Shown piece by piece: positions 1 to 7,878 of a DNA stretch of 64,000 nucleotides; within the stretch, counting starts at the first letter, position 1; each line of letters opens with the position of its first letter. Source of the DNA: Nitrospira sp. CG24D (GTDB lineage: Bacteria > Nitrospirota > Nitrospiria > Nitrospirales > Nitrospiraceae); assembly GCA_002869855.2 (NCBI GenBank), contig NEWQ02000008.1, positions 1-64,000 on the forward strand, read 5' to 3'. Position numbers and translations under genes: made by a program. Below the pieces are notes generated by a model. That model was given only the letters and a program-made list of their open reading frames with translations, did no database searches and was not told the origin of the DNA.

Positions 1-483
1 CGGATGGACGAAGCGATCATGAATTACATCAAGAAGAAATATAACTTGCTCATCGGCGAACATATGGCGGAGCGGGTCAAGTTCGAAATCGGATCGGCCT
101 ATCCCTTCGAAGAGCGCAAGACGATGATGATCAAGGGGCGGGACCTGATTTCCGGCATTCCCCGCACGCTGGTGGTCGACGATGCCGAAATTCGAGAAGC
201 GTTGCAGGAACCGATTGGAACGATCGTCAATGCCATTAAGGTCGCGCTGGAAAACACTCCGCCGGAATTGGCGGGAGATATTATTGACCGCGGAATCGTG
301 CTCACAGGTGGAGGCTCCCTGCTGAAGGGTATGGATACACGATTCCGTGAAGAGACAAATTTGCCGATTATTACGGTCGACGACCCGCTCACCTCTGTGG
401 TTCTAGGGGTCGGGAAGATTCTGGACGAACTGGATCTTCTCCGTAAGGTGTCGGTCATGTCTCAATGCAGTAGCCTCCGGTAA
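1..483 (+). CDS. mreB: Rod shape-determining protein MreB, 3' part
   Basis: MreB is the bacterial actin that forms membrane-bound filaments and directs lateral wall synthesis. Only the C-terminal half (about 160 residues) lies in the window; the frame is already open at base 1. The ATP-binding loop 'LTGGGSLLKGM' and the segment 'RTLVVDDAEIREAL' are typical of MreB, as is the end region 'DDPLTSVVLGVGKIL'. mreC starts 15 bases after the stop, giving the usual mreB-mreC-mreD order followed by mrdA and rodA. The identification is firm; the 5' end lies outside the window. Confidence 0.95.
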   Translation, partial: RMDEAIMNYIKKKYNLLIGEHMAERVKFEIGSAYPFEERKTMMIKGRDLISGIPRTLVVDDAEIREALQEPIGTIVNAIKVALENTPPELAGDIIDRGIVLTGGGSLLKGMDTRFREETNLPIITVDDPLTSVVLGVGKILDELDLLRKVSVMSQCSSLR

Positions 484-498
484 GGTTCCTTCCTCCCC

Positions 499-1377
499 AT
501 GCGGATGGCCAACTTTCGTTCATCATACGGCGCCCGGCGTCTTGCCCTCGGGGTGTTGCTCTCCGTGCTCCTCGGTTTCTTCCTGCTGCCCCACCAGCTT
601 CAGATTCTGTTCCAGGAAATCGGCGGCCCGGTCGGGTGGGTGCTCAGCTGGCCGATCCGTCTCGTGGCCTCCGTACAAGGCGGAATCGGGGAGACCTGGA
701 GCCATTACGTGGCCTTGCAGGACGTGGAAGACGAGAATCGGCAATTGCGCAAAGAGCTTGAACTGTTGCAGGGGCAAAATAGTCAACTGCGTGAGGCCGC
801 TTCGGCGACGGACCGGTTGACGGCCTTGCTTGAATTCAAGGCGCAGGCTCTCCCGACGATGATTGCGGCGCAGGTTATCGGCCGTGATACTGGAAATTGG
901 TATCGGACCATTCTCTTGAACAAGGGGAGTGCTGACGGGATACAAGCGGATATGGGTGTGGTGACATCTGTCGGCGTCGTCGGACGAGTAGTGAAGACGA
1001 CGATGGCGACCGCCGTTGTGCTTTTGGTGTCCGATCCCAATAATGCCATTGCCGGGTTGATTCAACGGACGCGGGACGAAGGCATTGTCGAAGGGACGAC
1101 GCCGGGTCTGGCTCGGCTCAAATATATTCCATTGCTCTCGAATGTTCGTGCCGGCGATCGCGTGGTCACCTCCGGACTCGTCGGAGGCTTTCCCCGCGGC
1201 CTCGCCATCGGCACCATCACCACGATTGGCAAAGAGGAAGGCGCCTTGTTCCAATCCGCTGAATTGCGTCCGGAAGTCGACGTGAATCGAGTCGAGGAAG
1301 TCCTGGTCATTCAGTCTCCCTATATCCCTGGCGAGGACGGAAAGAGCGACGGGCCTCTTCCGAAAGCCAAACCGTGA
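499..1377 (+). CDS. mreC: Rod shape-determining protein MreC
   Basis: MreC is a bitopic inner-membrane protein that links MreB filaments to PBP2 and RodA. The 292-residue product has a short cytoplasmic start, one membrane segment (about residues 15-33, 'LALGVLLSVLLGFFLLP'), a coiled coil (about 68-110, rich in E, L and Q), and then the periplasmic beta-domain with segments such as 'AQVIGRDTGNWYRTILLNKG' and 'RVVTSGLVGGFPRGLAIG'. Length and layout are normal. A second ATG lies two codons downstream at 505. The stop overlaps the mreD start codon (GTGA), indicating translational coupling. Confidence 0.95.
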   Translation: MRMANFRSSYGARRLALGVLLSVLLGFFLLPHQLQILFQEIGGPVGWVLSWPIRLVASVQGGIGETWSHYVALQDVEDENRQLRKELELLQGQNSQLREAASATDRLTALLEFKAQALPTMIAAQVIGRDTGNWYRTILLNKGSADGIQADMGVVTSVGVVGRVVKTTMATAVVLLVSDPNNAIAGLIQRTRDEGIVEGTTPGLARLKYIPLLSNVRAGDRVVTSGLVGGFPRGLAIGTITTIGKEEGALFQSAELRPEVDVNRVEEVLVIQSPYIPGEDGKSDGPLPKAKP

Positions 1378-1874
1378 AGATTGTCGTGTATGCCTGTGCC
1401 GTCGCTGCCCTGGTGGCGGTGCATACCACAGTGCTTCCGTATATCAGTGTGTGGGGAGTCAAACCGGATATCGGGCTTGTGGCGGTCTGTCTTATCGGTC
1501 TCCTGTCAGGTGAATTGGAGGGGTTGGTGGTCGGGCTGTTCGTAGGATGGGCCATGAGTTTGTTTTCCGCCACCGACCTTGCGGCAAGCATGGTGGCCAA
1601 GGGCAGCGTGGGATTTCTTGCCGGGCTGGTCGGCCGCCAGGTAGCCCAGGTCACCCCGTTGGTATTGGTCAGTGGCCTGGTTGTCGCGTCAACCCTCTCG
1701 AGTCTGATGACCATCTGGTCGCTCAAACCGAACGATCAGCAGGATATCTGGTGGATGATTCGGACGATCCTCATGCCGCAAGCCTGTTTCGATGCGGTCG
1801 TGGGGGGACTGTGTTATTGGCTGATCTGGAGCCGGTTGAATCTTGACCGGCTGGCAGAGGGTCGAGAGTTCTAG
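1374..1874 (+). CDS. mreD: Rod shape-determining protein MreD
   Basis: MreD is the polytopic inner-membrane partner of MreC in the elongasome. The 166-residue protein is almost entirely hydrophobic, with about five predicted membrane helices. It starts with GTG overlapping the mreC stop by 4 bases. MreD is poorly conserved in sequence, so the call rests on position between mreC and mrdA, size and hydrophobic profile. mrdA follows after 8 bases. No oddities were seen. Confidence 0.88.
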   Translation: MKIVVYACAVAALVAVHTTVLPYISVWGVKPDIGLVAVCLIGLLSGELEGLVVGLFVGWAMSLFSATDLAASMVAKGSVGFLAGLVGRQVAQVTPLVLVSGLVVASTLSSLMTIWSLKPNDQQDIWWMIRTILMPQACFDAVVGGLCYWLIWSRLNLDRLAEGREF

Positions 1875-1882
1875 GAGTTAAC

Positions 1883-3721
1883 GTGGCGACCAGTAGTACC
1901 CATGAGTCTGAACTTGGAGAATTGCAGCGGCGGCTTATGTTGCTGCGTGTGGGGCTGCTCCTGGTCGTCGGGCTCCTGGCGGTACGGTTGTGGCATCTGC
2001 AGATTCGTGAAGGACCGTACTACCGCGATCTCTCGGAGAATAATCGAACCAGATCGGTGTTGTTGGAACCGGCCAGAGGGTTGATCTACGATCGGCATGG
2101 GGTCTTACTCGCGAACAACGTGCCGAGCTTTAGTCTCTATGTCACGCTGGAAGACGTCAAGGATCGGGAGGGGTTGGTCCAGAATCTGGCGGACTTGCTT
2201 GGACTCGATCCGGTCATGATCCGGAAAAAGCTGGCGGTGCGAGGCAGTAAGATGCTGCCGAAAAAAATAAAAGACCGGTTGACCTTGCGCGATGCCACGG
2301 TGATCGAATCCCATCGTCTTGATCTCCCGGGTGTCATGATTCAGGTGGAGTCGCAGCGGAACTATCCCAGGGGTATGGCCGCAGCCCATCTCCTCGGGTA
2401 TGTCGGGGAAATTTCCCCTGAACAACTCGAAAAACCGGAATTCGCGGATCTCCATCAAGGCAGCATTGTCGGGCAGTATGGAGTGGAAAAGTCGTTTGAT
2501 CGTCACGTGCGTGGCCAGGCCGGACAAAAGAGCGTCGAGGTTGATGCACTGGGGCATGAAAAGCGGACGGTGCAGGTGGATAAGCCCCTCGCCGGCAACG
2601 ATCTCTATCTCACGATTGATATCAGGCTGCAGAAGGTCGCCGAGGATCTGCTGGGGGAAGAGTCCGGCGCGATTGTCGCACTGGATCCTACGAGCGGTGA
2701 CGTGCTGGCCATGGCGAGCCGGCCGGGCTTCGATCCAAATATTATGTCCCGGGAGCTTACGCCGAAACAGTGGGTTGAAATCGTCCAGGATGAGAGGCGC
2801 CCGCTTAACAACCGTGCATCGCAGGGTCAATATCCTCCGGGCTCTACCTTCAAAGTACCGATGGCCATTGCGGCCCTGGAATCCAATACCATGTCGCCGT
2901 CGAGTTCCGTGCTCTGCACGGGCGGGTACCAATTCGGCAAACGCATCTATCACGATTGGAAAGCGTCCGGTCACGGGTATGTCGATCTTCACAAGGCGCT
3001 CATCCAGTCCTGTGACGTGTATTTTTACACCATCGGGCAACGGATGGGGATCGACATGATGGCGGAGTATGCCAAGGACTTCGGCCTTGGCCATGAGACC
3101 GGCATTGAACTACCTTCAGAGCGGGTGGGGTCTATCCCTTCAACGGCCTGGAAACTGAAAGTGAAAAAAGAAGCCTGGTTGCCGGGTGAAACGATCTCTG
3201 CCGCGATTGGGCAGGGGTATGTCACGGTGACGCCTTTGCAAATGGCCAGCATGATCGGCACCGTGGCCAACGATGGCGTGAGTTACCGCCCGCGTCTGGT
3301 GCAGGCCATCATGGATCGCATCACTGGAAATTTACAGGAGATGCCGGCGGTTGCGCGAGGAAAGGCGCATGCCAAACCGGAGACGTTTCGAATTATTAAA
3401 GAAGCGTTAGCGGCCGTGGTCACTGAGGGTACGGCGACCCGTGCAAAATCCTCGATTGTGACAATCGGGGGAAAAACCGGGACGGCGCAAACAACCGCGC
3501 TGGGAAAAGAGAAACGGGCGGAGAAAGACATTCCCAAGAAGTTTCGAGACCATGCCTGGTTTGTGGCATTTGCGCCGGTCGAGGCTCCTAAGATTGCCGT
3601 TGCGGTGCTTGCCGAACATATGGGCCATGGTGGTTCAGCGGCAGCCCCGTTGGCGAAGGAAGTGATTGAGACCTATATGAAGCTGCGCTCGCAGGAGCCG
3701 GCGGGTGTCCCGCAATCGTAG
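1883..3721 (+). CDS. mrdA: Penicillin-binding protein 2 (peptidoglycan transpeptidase)
   Basis: PBP2 is the elongation-specific class B transpeptidase that crosslinks new peptidoglycan in the periplasm. The 612-residue product has an N-terminal membrane anchor (about residues 18-37), a pedestal/dimerisation domain beginning near 'RGLIYDRHGVLLANN', and a C-terminal transpeptidase domain. The active-site motifs are visible: 'GSTFK' (SxxK, nucleophile Ser), 'SCD' in place of SxN, and 'KTGTAQ' (KTG). The start is GTG with a good ribosome site (TAGGAG, 5 bases upstream). It is followed by rodA, its glycosyltransferase partner. Confidence 0.95.
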   Translation: MATSSTHESELGELQRRLMLLRVGLLLVVGLLAVRLWHLQIREGPYYRDLSENNRTRSVLLEPARGLIYDRHGVLLANNVPSFSLYVTLEDVKDREGLVQNLADLLGLDPVMIRKKLAVRGSKMLPKKIKDRLTLRDATVIESHRLDLPGVMIQVESQRNYPRGMAAAHLLGYVGEISPEQLEKPEFADLHQGSIVGQYGVEKSFDRHVRGQAGQKSVEVDALGHEKRTVQVDKPLAGNDLYLTIDIRLQKVAEDLLGEESGAIVALDPTSGDVLAMASRPGFDPNIMSRELTPKQWVEIVQDERRPLNNRASQGQYPPGSTFKVPMAIAALESNTMSPSSSVLCTGGYQFGKRIYHDWKASGHGYVDLHKALIQSCDVYFYTIGQRMGIDMMAEYAKDFGLGHETGIELPSERVGSIPSTAWKLKVKKEAWLPGETISAAIGQGYVTVTPLQMASMIGTVANDGVSYRPRLVQAIMDRITGNLQEMPAVARGKAHAKPETFRIIKEALAAVVTEGTATRAKSSIVTIGGKTGTAQTTALGKEKRAEKDIPKKFRDHAWFVAFAPVEAPKIAVAVLAEHMGHGGSAAAPLAKEVIETYMKLRSQEPAGVPQS

Positions 3722-3757
3722 CGAGGGCGAAGGCCTGGGTGTCGTGCGTGGATTTCT

Positions 3758-4879
3758 ATGATTGATCGTCTGATTGATAATCGCGGGCTCGATAGTTTCG
3801 ACTATCGTTTTCTTGCATTGGTGCTGGCCATCCTTGGGATCGGCGTCTTGTCGATTCACAGCGTGACTCATAGCCAGCAGGCGGGCCTCGCGCCCTATTA
3901 CATCAAGCAGATTGCCTGGATTTTGATGGGAAGCGCGGCCTTCGTCTTCATGCTGGTGTCCGACTATCATCGCATCGCACGGATGGCCTACCCGCTCTAC
4001 GGGGTCGTGCTGCTCATGCTGGCGTTTGTGCTGCTCGAGGGGCGAACAAGCAAGGGGGCGCAACGCTGGATCGCGCTGGGCCCGTTCAGTTTTCAGCCAT
4101 CCGAATTTGCGAAGCTGGTGCTGATCCTTGTCCTGGCGCATTACTACTCAAAGACGCCTCGTGTAGGGTGGTTGCAACGGGTCATTATGCCGGGGATGCT
4201 GATGTTACCCGGGCTGGTGTTGATCCTGAAACAGCCTGATTTGGGCAGTGGATTGAGTTTTGTGGCCGTTTATGCGGCCATGTTATTGATGGTTGGTGTG
4301 CGGTCGAAGGCGCTGGGTGTCATCCTCCTCCTGGTGGTCATGTTGTTCCCGTTTGCCTGGGAAGGGGTCTGGGGGTCCTTGCATGATTATCAACGACAGC
4401 GCATTATGGCCTTCGTTGACCAAGACTACGATCCGGGAGGAAAGGGTTATCACGCCCTGCAGTCCAGAATTGCGATCGGATCCGGGGAACTGATGGGAAA
4501 AGGACTCTACGGGGGGACGCAAAGTCAGCTGAAGTTCCTCCCGGAAGGCCATACAGACTTTGTGTTTGCCGTCTATGCGGAAGAATGGGGATTCCTGGGA
4601 GTGTTGCTGTTGTTGGTGCTGTTTGTCGCGCTGATCTGGCTCTCCCTGGAGATTGCATCGAAAGCGAAAGATCAATTGGGCGCGTTACTCGCCGCCGGTA
4701 TTGTCGCCATGTTGTGTTTTTGCGTCGTGGTGAATATCGGGATGACGGCGGGGATGTTCCCGATCGTCGGGATTCCGCTGCCCTTGATGAGCTACGGAGG
4801 CAGCGCGACGGTGATGACCATGGCGTCGTTGGGATTGCTGCTGAACGTCAAGCGGAGACGGCTGAGTTTGTTTTATTGA
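3758..4879 (+). CDS. rodA: Rod shape-determining protein RodA (SEDS glycosyltransferase)
   Basis: RodA polymerises lipid II into glycan strands together with PBP2. The 373-residue polytopic protein has about ten membrane helices and SEDS-family features: 'GAQRWIALGPFSFQPSEFAKL' near residues 95-115, 'LKQPDLGSGLSF', and the C-terminal 'GIPLPLMSYGGSATV'. Length is normal for RodA. The gene sits 36 bases after mrdA, the standard pairing. About 160 bases of non-coding sequence follow before rng. Confidence 0.95.
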   Translation: MIDRLIDNRGLDSFDYRFLALVLAILGIGVLSIHSVTHSQQAGLAPYYIKQIAWILMGSAAFVFMLVSDYHRIARMAYPLYGVVLLMLAFVLLEGRTSKGAQRWIALGPFSFQPSEFAKLVLILVLAHYYSKTPRVGWLQRVIMPGMLMLPGLVLILKQPDLGSGLSFVAVYAAMLLMVGVRSKALGVILLLVVMLFPFAWEGVWGSLHDYQRQRIMAFVDQDYDPGGKGYHALQSRIAIGSGELMGKGLYGGTQSQLKFLPEGHTDFVFAVYAEEWGFLGVLLLLVLFVALIWLSLEIASKAKDQLGALLAAGIVAMLCFCVVVNIGMTAGMFPIVGIPLPLMSYGGSATVMTMASLGLLLNVKRRRLSLFY

Positions 4880-5042
4880 GCAGGGACACGGGTGTGAGCG
4901 GTGTGAATAAGTGGCGTGTGATGAGGCGTGGGATTGAGTCGCTGGAACATGGCGTGGATGGTGGATGTGGCGGACCTGGGCACCGTGCCTGCGTCTGTCG
5001 CCCATCGCGTCGTTCTAGGGCTCGCAGATTAAAGGAGTAGTT

Positions 5043-6557
5043 ATGGGAATTGAGATTGCGATTTCGGTCGCACGGGAAGAAACCCGTGTGGCGGTATTGG
5101 ATGGCGGTGTGGTCACTGATTTATTCGGTGATCGGGCCAAACATAAGGATTTTGTCGGGAACGTGTACAAGGGCAAGGTCGCGAAGGTGCTGCCGGGCAT
5201 GCAAGCGGCGTTCGTCGATATCGGCTTGGAAAAAGCCGCGTTTATGCACGTGTCTGATCTCTCGGAAGAGGCCGAGCCGGGTGACACGCTGGTTGATGCG
5301 ACCGACGACGATGATGATAAAGATGCGGACATGCTCAGGCCGAAACGCCAGAGTGCCAAGCCCATCGAGCAGCTGCTGACCGAAGGGCAGGAATTGATGG
5401 TCCAGATCTCCAAAGGACCGATCGGGACGAAGGGGCCACGGGTGACGACCTACGTGTCGCTCCCCGGCCGCTACCTGGTCTTTATGCCGAATGTCGAGCA
5501 CATCGGAGTCTCTCGCCGGATCGCGAAGGATGAGGAACGTGCCCGATTGAAAGACATTATGCGCCGGGTTCGTCGCCAAGGGTGCGGCTACATCGTGCGG
5601 ACGGTGAGCGAAGGCGTGAAGGAAGATGAACTGAAGTCCGATGTGGATTTCTTGCATGTGCTGTGGCAGGACATCCTGACCAATCGGGAAAAGCTGGGTG
5701 CGCCGGCCTTGCTGCATACGGATTTGAGCCTCAGTTTTCGCGTGGTGCGCGATCTGTTCGGGAGAAAAGTAGACCGCCTGTGGATCGATTCGCGTCAGGA
5801 GTATGATGCCGTTCGAGACTTCGTGCAGCGGTTTTCTCCGGAGCAGACATCCCGCATTCATTTCTATGACAAGGATGAAAGCCTCTTCGATCATCTGGGC
5901 ATCGAGCAAGAGATTACTCGCGCGACGAGCCGGAGGGTCTGGCTGAAATCCGGAGGCCACTTGGTGATCGATCACACCGAGGCCATGACGGTCATCGACG
6001 TCAATACGGGGCGATTTGTCGGCAAGCGGGATCAGGAAGAGACGATTCTCCGCAATAATCTTGAAGCGGCCAAAGAAGTGGCCTATCAGATGAAGCTGCG
6101 CGGGATCGGCGGCATTATCATCGTCGACTTTATCGACATGGAGCGAGAGAAGAATCGGGACAAGGTCTACCACGCGTTGGTGGACGCCATGGCGTCGGAC
6201 AAAGCGCGAACCAGAATATCGAGGATTTCTGACCTGGGACTGATTGAAATTTCCCGGGAACGTGTCCGAGAAGATCTGCTACGGTCATTGTCCGAGCCTT
6301 GTCACTATTGCGAAGGCCGCGGCTATACCAAGTCTCCGACGACGGTGGCTTACGAGATTTTTCGGGAGATCCGGAAGATCGGCGAATCGGGGGAAAGTCA
6401 GCGGATCGTCATCGGGGCCCATCCCAGTGTTGCGGGGTTACTCCAGGACGAAGAGCGTCAAGGCCTAGAGATGCTGGAGCGTGAATGTTCGGCGAAGATC
6501 ATCATCACGCCGGACAGTCAGTTGCATCTTGAGCAGTATGACCTTGTCGCCTTGTAG
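5043..6557 (+). CDS. rng: Ribonuclease G (RNase E/G family)
   Basis: RNase G is an endoribonuclease for 5' maturation of 16S rRNA and mRNA decay. The 504-residue product starts with an S1-like RNA-binding domain (about residues 35-130, holding an acidic insert 'DATDDDDDKDADM'), then the RNase H-like and DNase I-like catalytic regions. The metal-binding acids are seen in 'VIDVNTGRFVG' and 'IIIVDFIDM'. The zinc-link 'CHYCEGRGY' (CxxC) is present. It lacks the long C-terminal degradosome tail of RNase E. A strong ribosome site (AAAGGAG, 5 bases before ATG) fixes the start. The neighbourhood next to mre/mrd genes is common for rng. Confidence 0.93.
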   Translation: MGIEIAISVAREETRVAVLDGGVVTDLFGDRAKHKDFVGNVYKGKVAKVLPGMQAAFVDIGLEKAAFMHVSDLSEEAEPGDTLVDATDDDDDKDADMLRPKRQSAKPIEQLLTEGQELMVQISKGPIGTKGPRVTTYVSLPGRYLVFMPNVEHIGVSRRIAKDEERARLKDIMRRVRRQGCGYIVRTVSEGVKEDELKSDVDFLHVLWQDILTNREKLGAPALLHTDLSLSFRVVRDLFGRKVDRLWIDSRQEYDAVRDFVQRFSPEQTSRIHFYDKDESLFDHLGIEQEITRATSRRVWLKSGGHLVIDHTEAMTVIDVNTGRFVGKRDQEETILRNNLEAAKEVAYQMKLRGIGGIIIVDFIDMEREKNRDKVYHALVDAMASDKARTRISRISDLGLIEISRERVREDLLRSLSEPCHYCEGRGYTKSPTTVAYEIFREIRKIGESGESQRIVIGAHPSVAGLLQDEERQGLEMLERECSAKIIITPDSQLHLEQYDLVAL

Positions 6558-6674
6558 CTGGGGTAGCGGTCTGAGCAACGTGCGGTTCTAGTCCGATTGT
6601 GGTGTCGGGGCGCGTGTGTTCTTTCCACGCCCGTGCATTCAGTTTCAGGTGGCTCTCCCGCGCAGGCCCGTCGC

Positions 6675-7793
6675 ATGGATTCCACTCAGCTCACATCCTG
6701 GCTTCTTCTCCAGTCGATCGACGGAGTCGGTGATCGCACCGTTCTCAAATTAGTGCAAGCGTTCGGGACTCCGGCAGGTGTGTTGCTCTCCCGCGTAGAG
6801 GATCTGAAGCGCGTCGGGTGCAGTGCCGAGCTCGCTGAGGCGATCAGGCAAGGGCCTGCTCTCAAACTCCGTCATCTTGTCGACCGCCAGGTGAAGCTGG
6901 TTGAACGGCTCGATATTCAGGTCATCACGCTGACCGATCCCTTGTATCCAAAGCGGCTGAAAGCCATTCCTGATCCGCCGCCATTATTGTATTACACGGG
7001 TGCGCTTCATGAACAAGATGGGATGGCCCTGGCGATCGTCGGGGGACGATCTGCCACCACCGCTGGGAAGGCCATTACGGAAGAGATTGCCCGGGAGTTA
7101 GCCCGAGGCGGCTGGACAATTGTCAGCGGGATGGCGCGGGGGATCGATGCCGCGGCCCATCGCGGCGCGCTGGCCGGACAGGGCCGTACTCTTGCTGTGC
7201 TCGGTTGCGGGGTGGATCAAACGTATCCACCGGAACATGATCAATTGCGCAGACAGATTGAGACTCAGGGGGCGGTATTGGCGGAACTCCCAGTAGGCTC
7301 GCCGCCGCAGAGTCATCATTTCCCGAGACGGAATCGAATTATCAGCGGTCTATCGGTCGGGGTGCTCGTGGCGGAGGCGGCGATGAACAGCGGATCGCTC
7401 ATTACCGCTAAGTTAGCGTTGGAGCAAGGGCGCGATGTGTTTGCCCTTCCGGGATCTGTCAAAGAAGCACGGTGCCGCGGGTCGAATGGACTGATCAAGG
7501 AGGGCGCCAGATTGATCGAGTGCGCGGCGGATATGATAGAGGAGTTGCTGCCGCAAGTTGAGCCTGCACTTCGTGTCCATATGCTGATCGGGGAGACTGC
7601 TTCGTCGGCGCTTGGAGAATTGAAACCGGACGAACAGCATATCTATGAGGTGCTTTCTCATGAGGCGCAATCGGTTGATGTCGTGATTGAACGGACTGGA
7701 CTCAGTGCCGCGCAGGTCACCGCGACGATGCTGGCGCTGGAGCTCCGCGGCTATGTGCGACAGCTACCCGGTCCGCAATATCTGCGCCGCTAA
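6675..7793 (+). CDS. dprA: DNA processing protein DprA
   Basis: DprA (Smf) binds incoming single-stranded DNA and loads RecA during natural transformation. The 372-residue protein from the ATG at 6675 has an N-terminal helix-hairpin-helix-like region ('LLLQSIDGVGDRTVLKL'), a central Rossmann-like DprA domain with 'AIVGGRSATTAGK', 'IVSGMARGIDAAAHRGAL' and 'LAVLGCGVDQTYPPEH', and a C-terminal winged-helix domain ('VLSHEAQSVDVVIERTGLS'). An upstream in-frame TTG at 6597 would add 26 unconserved residues, so the ATG is preferred. topA follows closely, a frequent arrangement. Confidence 0.93.
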   Translation: MDSTQLTSWLLLQSIDGVGDRTVLKLVQAFGTPAGVLLSRVEDLKRVGCSAELAEAIRQGPALKLRHLVDRQVKLVERLDIQVITLTDPLYPKRLKAIPDPPPLLYYTGALHEQDGMALAIVGGRSATTAGKAITEEIARELARGGWTIVSGMARGIDAAAHRGALAGQGRTLAVLGCGVDQTYPPEHDQLRRQIETQGAVLAELPVGSPPQSHHFPRRNRIISGLSVGVLVAEAAMNSGSLITAKLALEQGRDVFALPGSVKEARCRGSNGLIKEGARLIECAADMIEELLPQVEPALRVHMLIGETASSALGELKPDEQHIYEVLSHEAQSVDVVIERTGLSAAQVTATMLALELRGYVRQLPGPQYLRR

Positions 7794-7878
7794 CTTGTGG
7801 CCGAGTGTATTCCAGTTGCAGGATGTCGAAAAGTTTGGTACGTGATGGGAAGTAGTGTGATCTGAAGATGGAGATCTC

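Noticed and set aside
2105..3094. Long open frame on the - strand opposite the PBP2 gene
   Set aside because: Low-complexity, Arg- and His-rich product with no motif, entirely inside a gene whose active-site motifs are intact.
4585..5040. Open frame overlapping the end of rodA and the gap before rng
   Set aside because: Most of it lies in another frame of rodA, and the remainder is Arg/Gly-rich with no motif; the gap is better left non-coding.
5121..6173. Long open frame on the - strand opposite rng
   Set aside because: The product looks unlike a real protein and the + strand gene has all RNase G motifs.
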